Shown here: one piece after another, positions 44,026 through 52,273 of the stretch
Numbering within the stretch: the stretch's first letter is position 1
Layout: each line of letters begins with the position of its first letter
From: Aquirufa aurantiipilula
GTDB taxonomy: Bacteria > Bacteroidota > Bacteroidia > Cytophagales > Spirosomataceae
Assembly: GCF_019923745.1 (NCBI RefSeq)
Contig: NZ_JAANOG010000013.1
Span: forward strand, 1 to 55,579
Length of the DNA stretch: 55,579 nucleotides
Direction of reading: 5' to 3'
Made by a program: the position numbers and the translations under genes
The notes under the pieces: model-generated
Database searches by the model: none
What the model saw: the letters and a program-made list of their open reading frames with translations, nothing else
What the model was told of the DNA's origin: nothing

Positions 44026-46152
44026 TTAACGAGCTTTCATGCTCAAGGCAATTCGCTTACGCGCTTCGTCTACTTCGGTAACAGTGACCATTACTTTTTG
44101 TTGAACTTTCACCACCTCATTGGGATCTTTCACGAATTTGTCAGCCAGTTGACTCACATGTACCAAACCATCTTGGTGTACTCCAATGTCCACAAAAGCA
44201 CCAAAATTGGTAATGTTGGTCACAATACCTGCAAGCTTCATTCCCACGCGTAAGTCCTTGATGGAGTTGACTCCCTCCGTAAATTCAAAAGCCTCAAACT
44301 GCTCCCTAGGGTCACGTCCGGGTTTCGCCAATTCCTGAACGATGTCGGTCAGGGTAGGGATTCCGACTTCCGAACTTACGTATTTACTAATTTGTATTTC
44401 CTTTCTTAATGCTTCATTTTGAAGAAGATCGGACACTTTGCATTGTAAATCCTTCGCCATTTGCTCCACAATGGGATAGCGTTCCGGGTGAACAGCACTC
44501 GCATCCAAAGGATTACTCGCTTTTCGAATACGTAAAAATGCGGCAGCTTGCTCAAAGGCTTTTTCCCCTAATCGAGGGACTTTTTTTAAATCGGATCGAC
44601 GTAAAAATGGGCCATTTTTTTGTCGGTAATCAATGATATTTTGTGCCAACTGCGGTCCTAAACCTGAAATGTAGGATAGGATTTGTTTGGAAGCGGTATT
44701 CAATTCAACACCCACTGAGTTAACACACGAAATAACGGTATCATCCAAAGATGCTTGTAGTTTCTTTTGATCTACATCATGCTGATATTGCCCTACGCCA
44801 ATCGACTTAGGGTCAATCTTCACTAATTCGGCTAAAGGATCCATGAGTCGGCGACCGATGGACACTGCTCCACGAACGGTGATGTCTTTATCAGGAAACT
44901 CTTCTCTGGCTACTTCGGAAGCGGAATAAATGGAAGCTCCACTTTCATTGACCATGATGATACTGATGCCATCTAGTCGTAGGTTTTTCACAAAGCTTTC
45001 ACTCTCTCTACCTGCTGTACCATTACCAATGGCGATGGCCTCAATTTGATATTTCTTAACCCAAGAACGTAGCGTTTGTTCGGCTTCTTGAGCCTGCCCA
45101 GGGCCAGTATGTGGGTAAATGGTGGTATTCTCTATCAAGTTACCTTGTTCATCTAAATAGACCAATTTACAACCTGTTCTAAAGCCTGGGTCTAAGGAAA
45201 GAATACGCTTTTGTCCCAAGGGAGCAGCCAATAGTAATTGACGTACATTCTCAGCAAATACCCGAATCGCTTCTTCGTCGGCTCGTTTTTTAGCCTCTGC
45301 TCGCATTTCCGTTTCCATGGCAGGTTGCAGGAGTCTTTTATATCCATCTTGTATGGCTAATTCCACCTGATCGGCACAGGCATTACGACCCGTTAGGAAT
45401 CGCCGTTCCAATCGGTCTACTACATCATGGTCAGGTCCTTCCAAAGATAGCGTCAAAATACCCTCATTTTCTCCGCGAAATAAAGCTAATATCCGATGAG
45501 AAGGAGCTTGAGCCAAGGATTCGGACCAATCAAAATAATCTTTGTATTTAATGCCAGCTTCTTGTTTGCCTTTGCTGACTTTGGATTTCACTTGGGTTTT
45601 ACGAGCAAAAAGCTGACGCGCATCTTCTCGGGCTTCTGCTTTTTCCATCATTTCTTCCGCCAAAATATCCCGCGCACCTGCAAGAGCCATATCCAAAGAG
45701 AGGACACCTTTTTCTTCATCTAAAAATTTCTCGGCTAAATCCTCTGGCGAAAGATTTCTTTGCTGAAATAGGGTATTGGCTAATTCCTGTAAACCTTTTT
45801 CTCGAGCAGCCATGGCGCGGGTCTTACGTTTAGGTTTATACGGCAGGTATAGGTCCTCTAGCTTCGCCAAGGTTTCGGCTGCACGAACAGCTCTTTCTAG
45901 TTCTGGACTAAGTTTATCCAGTTCTTTCAACGACTTTAAAATGGCTTCTCGGCGTTTTTCTAGTTCGATGGAAAGCTCCATGGCATCCCGAATGTCGCGG
46001 ATTTGAACTTCATCCAAACTACCTGTCATCTCTTTTCGATAACGGGCAATGAAAGGGATGGTAGCGCCTTCTTCTAATAGGGCAATGGTTTTACGAACGG
46101 CATTTTCGCTCAGCTGTAAGCTAGCGGCTATTTTTTGAAAAGGAATGGACAT
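44026..46152 (-). CDS. tex: Tex-family S1 RNA-binding protein
   Basis: Tex is a nucleic-acid-binding factor linked to transcription and stress tolerance. Order of domains: an N-terminal helix-turn-helix bundle with GATIPFIARYRKEMTGSLDE, a YqgF/RNase H-like fold (KRILSLDPGFRTGCKLVYLD, near residue 320), helix-hairpin-helix repeats (SYISGLGPQLAQNI and KKVPRLGEKAFEQAA), and a C-terminal S1 domain (AGIVTNITNFGAFVDIGVHQDGLVH). It has 708 residues, slightly shorter than E. coli YhgF because it lacks a basic tail after S1. It begins 26 bp after the S24 repressor on the same strand, so it may belong to the repressor transcript. Confidence 0.95.
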   Translation of the reverse strand: MSIPFQKIAASLQLSENAVRKTIALLEEGATIPFIARYRKEMTGSLDEVQIRDIRDAMELSIELEKRREAILKSLKELDKLSPELERAVRAAETLAKLEDLYLPYKPKRKTRAMAAREKGLQELANTLFQQRNLSPEDLAEKFLDEEKGVLSLDMALAGARDILAEEMMEKAEAREDARQLFARKTQVKSKVSKGKQEAGIKYKDYFDWSESLAQAPSHRILALFRGENEGILTLSLEGPDHDVVDRLERRFLTGRNACADQVELAIQDGYKRLLQPAMETEMRAEAKKRADEEAIRVFAENVRQLLLAAPLGQKRILSLDPGFRTGCKLVYLDEQGNLIENTTIYPHTGPGQAQEAEQTLRSWVKKYQIEAIAIGNGTAGRESESFVKNLRLDGISIIMVNESGASIYSASEVAREEFPDKDITVRGAVSIGRRLMDPLAELVKIDPKSIGVGQYQHDVDQKKLQASLDDTVISCVNSVGVELNTASKQILSYISGLGPQLAQNIIDYRQKNGPFLRRSDLKKVPRLGEKAFEQAAAFLRIRKASNPLDASAVHPERYPIVEQMAKDLQCKVSDLLQNEALRKEIQISKYVSSEVGIPTLTDIVQELAKPGRDPREQFEAFEFTEGVNSIKDLRVGMKLAGIVTNITNFGAFVDIGVHQDGLVHVSQLADKFVKDPNEVVKVQQKVMVTVTEVDEARKRIALSMKAR

Positions 46153-46178
46153 AAATGAAATAAGAGAAAGGCCTTAAT

Positions 46179-46883
46179 TTATTCGTTAGTTTCAGGGAAT
46201 TCATTGTAGAAATACCCTGCGAATTTCCAGATTTCTTGGATTTCAGTGCCTAGGATAGGATAGGGGTCGTATAGTTTGTTGGTCGACTTCAGAATCAATA
46301 CATTTTTCTCTTGTAAGTGGTTGATGACTTTTTTCAAAACCACCCCGTCTTCGCGGGTCACGACAATACAGATGGTGCCATCTTTGATGTCTTTCCAATC
46401 TTCTACATATTCGGCAAATACCAAAGAGCCGGATTGTAAGGGCAACATAGAATCTCCTTTGATGGGGAATACACGGTATTTACGGTCTTTGGTTAAAAAT
46501 GGAACTTGAAAAGTCGGTAATTCTTTGATAAAATCCAGGTCGTCATAAGAGGTGGTATATCCTGCCAAAGCCTTCACCGGTACCATCTCAATGTTCTCTT
46601 CATTATCGTCGTTAACCGTGGTGGCTAAAATACGTAGCTTAGGTTTATTGGATAGGCCAGGGATTCTTTTGGATAAATCTTCCTTGAGTAATTCGTCTAC
46701 TTCCACCTCGAAAAAGTTGGCCAATAAGATCAAATCCGCATATTTGGGTTCTGCTCTTCCCGACTCATAAGAGCCCAAAGTAGGTTTTTTTATTTGTAAG
46801 ATTTCAGCCAGTTTTTCTTGGGAAGTTTTCTCCGACATTTTGCTGCGTAAGAATCGTAAATTCTGGCTAAAAAAAGTGCTCAT
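46179..46883 (-). CDS. S24 (LexA/CI-like) self-cleaving repressor with XRE domain
   Basis: The 234-residue regulator has an XRE-type helix-turn-helix (about 1-66: SQEKLAEILQIKKPTLGSYESGRAEP) and a C-terminal S24 peptidase domain. The expected autoproteolysis site Ala107-Gly108 occurs in KALAGY, the nucleophile is Ser145 in IKGDSMLPL and the general base is Lys184 in GVVLKKV. All three elements are intact, so cleavage after RecA activation is likely. It is divergent from a Y-family polymerase and DnaE-type polymerase, with palindromes between. It is therefore the probable SOS-like repressor of that cassette. The DNA-binding part is of the CI type and not LexA. Confidence 0.92.
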   Translation of the reverse strand: MSTFFSQNLRFLRSKMSEKTSQEKLAEILQIKKPTLGSYESGRAEPKYADLILLANFFEVEVDELLKEDLSKRIPGLSNKPKLRILATTVNDDNEENIEMVPVKALAGYTTSYDDLDFIKELPTFQVPFLTKDRKYRVFPIKGDSMLPLQSGSLVFAEYVEDWKDIKDGTICIVVTREDGVVLKKVINHLQEKNVLILKSTNKLYDPYPILGTEIQEIWKFAGYFYNEFPETNE

Positions 46884-46918
46884 GTATGTTGCTTATTAAT
46901 GTAAAATGAATAAAATTC

Positions 46919-46936
46919 GTATCCATTTATGGATAC
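46919..46936. promoter_or_regulatory. Operator 1: perfect 18-bp palindrome
   Basis: GTATCCATTTATGGATAC is a perfect inverted repeat with two central bases. It lies 36 bp from the repressor start and 56 bp before the polymerase start (46992). It shares the half-site GTATYC with operator 2. Confidence 0.8.
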
Positions 46937-46938
46937 CA

Positions 46939-46957
46939 TTTGTATCGAAATTACAAA
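46939..46957. promoter_or_regulatory. Operator-like inverted repeat between the two palindromes
   Basis: TTTGTA (46939-46944) and TACAAA (46952-46957), spacer 7. It contains the partial half-site GTATCG. The centres of the three sites are about 20 and 18 bp apart, two helical turns, which would suit cooperative dimers. Confidence 0.4.
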
Positions 46958-46958
46958 A

Positions 46959-46973
46959 GGTATTCAGAATACC
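46959..46973. promoter_or_regulatory. Operator 2: perfect 15-bp palindrome
   Basis: GGTATTCAGAATACC has 7-bp arms around one base. The half-site GTATTC matches GTATCC of operator 1. It lies 18 bp before the polymerase ATG. Confidence 0.75.
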
Positions 46974-46991
46974 CAAATATCTATCAATTTT

Positions 46992-48179
46992 ATGCAAGAG
47001 CGTGCCATTGTTCACATGGATTTGGACAGTTTCTTTGTCTCTGTCGAAAGACTACGAGATAGTGCTTTGGTGGGTAAGCCTGTCATTGTTGGGGGCTTAT
47101 CTGATCGAGGTGTCGTGGCGGCCTGCAGTTATGAAACTCGTGCTTTTGGGGTAAGATCTGCTATGCCCATGCGGATGGCCATGCGGCTTTGTCCGGATGC
47201 TATTGTGCTACGAGGCGATCTTGAAGCCTATTCTCAATATTCAGAAGCGGTAACATCTTTGATTATGGAGCGTGCGCCTTTGGTAGAAAAGGCTTCCATT
47301 GATGAGTTTTATTTGGATATGACGGGTATGGAGCGCTTTTTTGGGGCTTATCGTTTTGCCACCGATTTACGTGAACGAATTCAAAAACAAACAGGCTTGC
47401 AGATTTCCTTTGGTTTGTCGGTCAATAAGACCGTATCTAAAGTAGCCACGAATCATGTCAAACCTGCGGGTCAATACCAGGTGTTGGCGGGAGAGGAAAA
47501 GGCTTTTTTGGCACCTATGCCGGTGGGTAAAATCCCGATGATTGGCTCGGTGACGGCTCAGACATTACGGAATATGGGAATTGTTCATGTAGGAACTTTG
47601 AGTCAAATGCCCCTGAAAGTCCTGGAGCGTAGTTTTGGTAAGTCGGGCGTGATGCTTTGGGAGCGCGCTAATGGAATTGATTTACGCCCTGTGGTGCCTT
47701 ATTCAGAACAAAAGTCTTTGTCGAAGGAAATGACTTTTGATCAAGATAGTACGGATGTGGTTTTGTTGAGACGGATATTAGGTTCATTGACGGAGCAGTT
47801 GACCTATGATTTACGGACTTTGGGACAATGTACTTCTTGTGTTACGGTGAAGTTGCGCTATTCCAATTTTGATACGCATACCCGTCAAATCACCTTGCCT
47901 GCTACGGCGAGTGATCATCGCTTGATTCCAGCGGTGGTGGACTTATTTGAAAAGCTCTATGATCGCCGTTTGTTGATACGTTTGATTGGCGTGCGTTTCT
48001 CAAAATTATTACAAGGGCAGGAGCAGTTGAATCTATTTGATGATGGTGCTCGTTTGGCACCTCTCTACCATGCCATGGATGGCTTGAAAAATAGATTTGG
48101 AGAATTCTCTATTGTACGTGCTAGTGGTTTAATGGGTCGCCATGAACGTCGAAATATCTTACCTAAATCAGAAGATTAA
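46992..48179 (+). CDS. dinB: Y-family DNA polymerase (DinB/Pol IV-like)
   Basis: This translesion polymerase has intact catalytic residues: HMDLDSFFVSVE near the start and ASIDEFYLDMT with the Asp-Glu pair. It is therefore an active enzyme, unlike ImuB proteins, which lack them. Helix-hairpin-helix PMIGSVTAQTLRNMGI and a little-finger domain follow. A canonical clamp-binding motif QLNLF occurs at about residues 345-349. Length is 395 residues with ATG 46992; a longer frame from 46929 would translate the operators and encodes no family sequence. The stop overlaps the dnaE-like start (TAATG). Confidence 0.94.
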   Translation: MQERAIVHMDLDSFFVSVERLRDSALVGKPVIVGGLSDRGVVAACSYETRAFGVRSAMPMRMAMRLCPDAIVLRGDLEAYSQYSEAVTSLIMERAPLVEKASIDEFYLDMTGMERFFGAYRFATDLRERIQKQTGLQISFGLSVNKTVSKVATNHVKPAGQYQVLAGEEKAFLAPMPVGKIPMIGSVTAQTLRNMGIVHVGTLSQMPLKVLERSFGKSGVMLWERANGIDLRPVVPYSEQKSLSKEMTFDQDSTDVVLLRRILGSLTEQLTYDLRTLGQCTSCVTVKLRYSNFDTHTRQITLPATASDHRLIPAVVDLFEKLYDRRLLIRLIGVRFSKLLQGQEQLNLFDDGARLAPLYHAMDGLKNRFGEFSIVRASGLMGRHERRNILPKSED

Positions 48180-51097
48180 TGTATCTCAACTGTCATTCCT
48201 ATTATAGCTTACGTTACGGAACGCTGTCGCCAGAGGCTCTGGTGGAGGCTGCTGCTGCGCAGGGTATTAAGGCCTTGGCATTGACTGACATACACCGCAT
48301 ATCGGGAATCTATGATTTTTTTCAGGCTTGTCGAGTGGCCAACATTAAGCCGGTGGTGGGTATGGAGTTTCGGCAGGGAGATGCTTGTTATTATATTTGT
48401 TTGGCTAAAAATGCCTCAGGATTGGCTCAAATCAATGCTTTTGCGAGTCAATATCTATTGTCTTCTGCCCCTTGGCCAGAGAGGCCGCCTAGTTCACCAG
48501 ATGTATGGACCATCTTTCCTTTGGCACGTCGAGAACAAATAAAAAGTTTAGGTCCTCAGGAGCGCTGGGGAGTCAGAGCCAGTGACCGAAACAAATTGTG
48601 GAAAGAGCAGGACTGGGCTTCTTTGGTTTGGTGTCACCCTGTTACTTTTTTGGATAAAAGGGCATTCTCCATGCACCGTTTGTTGCGGGCTATTGACCAC
48701 AATGTCTTATTGAGTAAGTTGCCATTGGAGGCACAAGCCCAGGACGACGAACGTTTGTATAGTCCAGCGGAATTAACGGATTTTTGTGCGGACTTCCCGA
48801 GCTTGCTGGAAGAAGCAGACCGTATCTTGGAGAGTTGTGAATTCTCTTTTGAGTTTAGGTCCTCCAAAAACCGCAAATTATTTAGTGCTAGTCCGGAAGA
48901 CGATCAGGCTTTACTGGCTAAATTGGCCTATGAGGGGATGCTTTATCGTTATCCCCATTCCTCTAGAGAGGCGAAAGAGCGGATCAAAAAAGAACTTCAG
49001 GTGATTCATGACCTTTCTTTTGAGTCCTATTTTTTGATTACTTGGGACATCATTCGCTATGCGCGGTCGAGGGGGTATTTCCATGTAGGGAGGGGAAGTG
49101 GGGCCAATTCCATTGTGGCTTATTGTTTGGGTATTACGGATGTGGATCCCATTGAGCTGGATTTGTATTTTGAGCGTTTCATTAACCCCCACCGAACGAG
49201 TCCTCCTGATTTTGACATTGATTTTTCTTGGGATGAGCGTGATGAGATTATTGATTATATCTTCAAACGATATGGGGCGCAATACGTTTGCCTATTGGCG
49301 ACTTATGTGACTTTTCGGGATCGCTCAATTTACCGAGAACTGGCGAAGGTCTTTGGTTTACCCAAGGCAGAGATTGATGCGTGGATAGCCCCAACGGCCG
49401 AATTGCGGCAGTCGAATTCCCAAATTCATCAATGGATCATTAAATACGGAAATCTATTGATTGATTTCCCCAATTACCTGAGCATTCATGCAGGGGGAAT
49501 ATTGATTTCGGATAGACCATTGTCGGAATATACCGCCTTAGAACCTATGCCCAAGGGTTTTCCTATTTGTCAATTTGATATGTATGTAGCCGAGGAAATC
49601 GGTTTTGCGAAGTTTGATATTTTATCTCAACGAGGTTTGGGGCATATCAAAGAGGCCGTGGAGATTATTCGTCAAAACCGTGGGGTCGACATCGATATAC
49701 ATCGGGTGGCGGATTTTAAGCGGGATGAGCGAATCAAAATCCAGCTAGAAAGTCATGAAACTATGGGCTGTTTTTATGTAGAATCTCCGGCCATGCAGCA
49801 GTTAATCAAGAAGTTACATTGTTCGGATTACCTGACTTTAGTAGCGGCAAGTTCCATCATTCGCCCAGGTGTGGCTAGTTCGGGCATGATGAAGGCCTAC
49901 ATCGAAAGGCATCATGCGCCTCATTCGTATCAGCCTGTCCATCCATTGATGGGGGAGTTGATGCAGGAGACTTATGGCGTGATGGTGTATCAAGAAGATG
50001 TGATTAAAGTGGCACATTATTTTGCTGGTTTGAGCTTGGCGGAGGCGGATGTCTTACGTCGAGGGATGTCGGGTAAATACCGTTCACGAGGAGAGTTTGA
50101 GCGCATTAGGGAGCAGTTTTTTCTGAATTGTGCTGAAAAAGGCTATGAGGAGGCGGTGGCGAAGGAGGTATGGCGACAAATGGAGAGTTTCAGTGGGTAT
50201 TCATTCAGCAAGGCGCATTCGGCTAGTTTTGCGGTAGAGAGCTATCAAAGTTTGTATTTGAAGGCCTATTTTCCTTTGGAATTCATGGTGGCAGTGATTA
50301 ATAATTTTGGTGGTTTTTATCGGACGGAGTTTTATGTGCATGAGGCGCGTAGGTCGGGAGGATGGATAGAGGCGCCTGAGATTAATGAAAGCGAGTATTT
50401 GACACGCTTAGATGGTCAAGTGGTGTATTTGGGTTGGGTACATGTCAAAGGTCTGGAGAAAGGATTGATACGGGAATTGTTGGAAGCCAGAAAGCAGGGC
50501 CCTTTTGTATCTTGGGAGGATTTTGGTCGGCGGGTGAGTTTAGGTTTGGAACAAGCCATCATTCTGATTCGCGTGGGAGCTTTTCGGCGATTAGGAACAG
50601 GAAAAAAGAATTTGATGTGGGAGGCTCATGCTCGTTTTCAGGGGAAAGTGTCCGAGGTGGTGGCTATGGAAATGTTTGAGGATAGTACGGAGATTGGTGT
50701 TTTACCCACCCTGGTACATGAGCCGCTAGAAGATGCTTTTGATGAGTGGGAAATCTTGGGTTTTCCGCTTTGTTCGCCTTTCGACTTATTGGAAGAATGG
50801 CCTGTTACGAGTTTGAATGCACACTTGTTGGCCGATCGAGGCGATATTTTAGGTTATCTGGTAACCTTAAAACCTACCTGGACGAAAAAAGGTGAGCGGA
50901 TGTATTTTGGCTATTTTTTGGATGCGCAAGGTGCCTTTTTTGATACGGTACATTTTCCTTCGGATTTAAAGAAATATACTTTTAAGGGCGGAGGCGTTTA
51001 CTGGATGCAGGGGCAAGTTATGGAGGAATTTGGTCACCGCTCTTTGCGGGTTTTACAGATGCGCAAGCTGGGTTGGAAAGCGGATCCACGGTATTAG
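48179..51097 (+). CDS. dnaE2: Error-prone DnaE-type DNA polymerase III alpha (short, DnaE2/ImuC-like)
   Basis: The 972-residue protein is a C-family polymerase shorter than E. coli DnaE (about 1160). The N-terminal PHP domain is degenerate: NCHSYYSL replaces HxHSxYSL and TDIHRISG replaces TDHG.L.G, so metal-dependent exonuclease activity is doubtful. The palm has GRGSGANSIVAYCLGITDVDP and the catalytic aspartates in PDFDIDFSWDERDE (about residue 343). The fingers have GVMVYQEDVI and VLRRGMSGK, with SFSKAHSASFA. Little follows the helix-hairpin-helix: a short OB-like region remains. Translational coupling with dinB, the SOS-type repressor next to it and size all suggest an inducible mutagenic polymerase. 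The gene is more G-rich than its neighbours by eye. Confidence 0.93.
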   Translation: MYLNCHSYYSLRYGTLSPEALVEAAAAQGIKALALTDIHRISGIYDFFQACRVANIKPVVGMEFRQGDACYYICLAKNASGLAQINAFASQYLLSSAPWPERPPSSPDVWTIFPLARREQIKSLGPQERWGVRASDRNKLWKEQDWASLVWCHPVTFLDKRAFSMHRLLRAIDHNVLLSKLPLEAQAQDDERLYSPAELTDFCADFPSLLEEADRILESCEFSFEFRSSKNRKLFSASPEDDQALLAKLAYEGMLYRYPHSSREAKERIKKELQVIHDLSFESYFLITWDIIRYARSRGYFHVGRGSGANSIVAYCLGITDVDPIELDLYFERFINPHRTSPPDFDIDFSWDERDEIIDYIFKRYGAQYVCLLATYVTFRDRSIYRELAKVFGLPKAEIDAWIAPTAELRQSNSQIHQWIIKYGNLLIDFPNYLSIHAGGILISDRPLSEYTALEPMPKGFPICQFDMYVAEEIGFAKFDILSQRGLGHIKEAVEIIRQNRGVDIDIHRVADFKRDERIKIQLESHETMGCFYVESPAMQQLIKKLHCSDYLTLVAASSIIRPGVASSGMMKAYIERHHAPHSYQPVHPLMGELMQETYGVMVYQEDVIKVAHYFAGLSLAEADVLRRGMSGKYRSRGEFERIREQFFLNCAEKGYEEAVAKEVWRQMESFSGYSFSKAHSASFAVESYQSLYLKAYFPLEFMVAVINNFGGFYRTEFYVHEARRSGGWIEAPEINESEYLTRLDGQVVYLGWVHVKGLEKGLIRELLEARKQGPFVSWEDFGRRVSLGLEQAIILIRVGAFRRLGTGKKNLMWEAHARFQGKVSEVVAMEMFEDSTEIGVLPTLVHEPLEDAFDEWEILGFPLCSPFDLLEEWPVTSLNAHLLADRGDILGYLVTLKPTWTKKGERMYFGYFLDAQGAFFDTVHFPSDLKKYTFKGGGVYWMQGQVMEEFGHRSLRVLQMRKLGWKADPRY

Positions 51098-51146
51098 TTA
51101 GTTATTAGGGATTAGTTATTAGAGTTTAGTTATTAGAGTTTAGGGT
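51098..51146 (+). repeat. Heptamer array A: seven TTAGNNN units after dnaE2
   Basis: TTAG recurs at 51098, 51105, 51112, 51119, 51126, 51133 and 51140, an exact 7-bp period. Units are TTAGTTA, TTAGGGA, TTAGTTA, TTAGAGT, TTAGTTA, TTAGAGT and TTAGGGT. It starts on the base after the dnaE2 stop codon. Confidence 0.9.
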
Positions 51147-51313
51147 ACAAATCGCAAAGTTAGATATATACTCAGAGGCAAAATAGAATGGACCCAATGA
51201 CAAATATGAAATAAAGACATCAATACACTTGACTGAGATCCAAGCATTTTCATTCACTATTCGACATAGCATATGTCAAACAGCGGGGATATTTTCAATT
51301 GCCCTCTAACCCC
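51147..51313. other. Spacer between heptamer arrays A and B
   Basis: These 167 bp hold no frame or tRNA that I can support. The only structured element is a small palindrome GACATA-GCA-TATGTC at 51263-51277. The interval separates two convergent genes with the inverted arrays. Confidence 0.5.
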
Positions 51314-51369
51314 CTAACTCCTAATAACTAATCCCTAAACCCTAATAACTAAACCCTAACTCCTAATAA
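51314..51369 (-). repeat. Heptamer array B: eight inverted TTAGNNN-type units after the SMP-30 gene
   Basis: On the plus strand CTAA recurs every 7 bp from 51314 to 51363 (eight times). Read on the minus strand it gives TTAG-containing heptamers such as TTAGGAG, TTAGGGT and TTAGTTA, starting next to the stop codon of the SMP-30-like gene. Its orientation is opposite to array A, so the two can pair. Confidence 0.9.
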
Positions 51370-51371
51370 CT

Positions 51372-52184
51372 CTACCTCAACCTATACGCCACAATCGACT
51401 TTTTGAAAAAAGTAGGGACGTAGACCATGCGCTGCTCTGGGTTATAGCCAATGTCTGCCGTATTGTATTTTTTTTCACGCGTATCCAGCATGGTGGTTAA
51501 TTTCCCTGCTTGGTCCATGTAGTAAATTAAGCCTGGCCAGCAAGAAACCACAAAATCTCCATTGCCAATTGGCTCAATGCCATCTCCACCAATTTCTGTC
51601 GTAGCAACAGGCACCAGTTTTTTATCTACACCAGCTTTGAACACCACATTGGCAGTCAACATGTACAAATCATCACCAACCGCTTTAAGTCCATTAACCC
51701 CTTTGAGGTCACTTAAATAAAGTGCTGCTTTGCCATTTTCAATGCGATGAACCTTGCCTAATTTGGAATCAGAAACATAAACAATTCCTTGCTTGTCAAT
51801 GGTGATATCGTTCAAGCCAGTTGCCCCTTCCACGGCAATTTTAGCTGTTATTTTTCCAGTAGCCAATTGGACAACGACTACTTCAGAAACATCCGCTACA
51901 TATAATTGTTGCTTCCAAATACCCATTCCCTTAGGTGCATTTAAGCCTGTGACCCAAGAGGCATTCAGAATTTTACCATTTTTATCTAGTTTGGCAATTT
52001 CTCCTTTGCCATCCACATCCCAAGGTTGTCCATCAATTAGGGCGACATAAAGTCCACCTTGGTGGTATAAAACCGACTCCGGTACAGCGAGTGTCGTATC
52101 ACTTTCCCAAACTTTTTCTAAGGTATGTTGCGCTTGAGCAGTCCAAGAAAGTAATCCCAATAGAGCAATTAGTAATTTTTTCAT
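51372..52184 (-). CDS. SMP-30/gluconolactonase-like exported beta-propeller protein
   Basis: The 270-residue protein has a signal peptide (MKKLLIALLGLLSWTAQAQ) and then a six-blade propeller pattern: VPESVLYHQGGLYVALIDG, ASWVTGLNAPKGMGIWKQQLYVAD, EGATGLNDITIDKQGIVYVSDS, GVNGLKAVGDDLYMLT and YNTADIGYNPEQRMVYVP. These blade motifs match the SMP-30/gluconolactonase and NHL-like groups. The calcium-site acidic residues are partly present, but a reaction cannot be assigned. ATG 52184 or 52190 may be used. It is flanked by TTAG heptamers at both ends. Confidence 0.8.
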   Translation of the reverse strand: MKKLLIALLGLLSWTAQAQHTLEKVWESDTTLAVPESVLYHQGGLYVALIDGQPWDVDGKGEIAKLDKNGKILNASWVTGLNAPKGMGIWKQQLYVADVSEVVVVQLATGKITAKIAVEGATGLNDITIDKQGIVYVSDSKLGKVHRIENGKAALYLSDLKGVNGLKAVGDDLYMLTANVVFKAGVDKKLVPVATTEIGGDGIEPIGNGDFVVSCWPGLIYYMDQAGKLTTMLDTREKKYNTADIGYNPEQRMVYVPTFFKKSIVAYRLR

Positions 52185-52189
52185 CGTCA

Positions 52190-52203
52190 TTAGTTATTAG
52201 AAT
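52190..52203 (+). repeat. Two TTAGNNN heptamers upstream of the SMP-30 gene
   Basis: TTAGTTA and TTAGAAT (52190-52203) lie directly before the start codon of the SMP-30-like gene. They match array A units but only two copies are found. Confidence 0.55.
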
Positions 52204-52273
52204 AGTTCCTATTTTTTTAATGGAGTTAATTTACAAAAAAATAGCATGTCATCAGCTTGATCGATTCCATCGC

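Noticed and set aside
46929-46991. Longer N-terminus of the Y-family polymerase
   Set aside because: The 21 extra codons cover the operator palindromes and do not resemble the family.
46992-48179. ImuB assignment for the Y-family polymerase
   Set aside because: Catalytic Asp and Asp-Glu motifs are intact, while ImuB proteins lack them; kept as DinB-like.
51098-51369. CRISPR-like array
   Set aside because: Seven-base units without spacers of constant length and no cas genes nearby; not a CRISPR.
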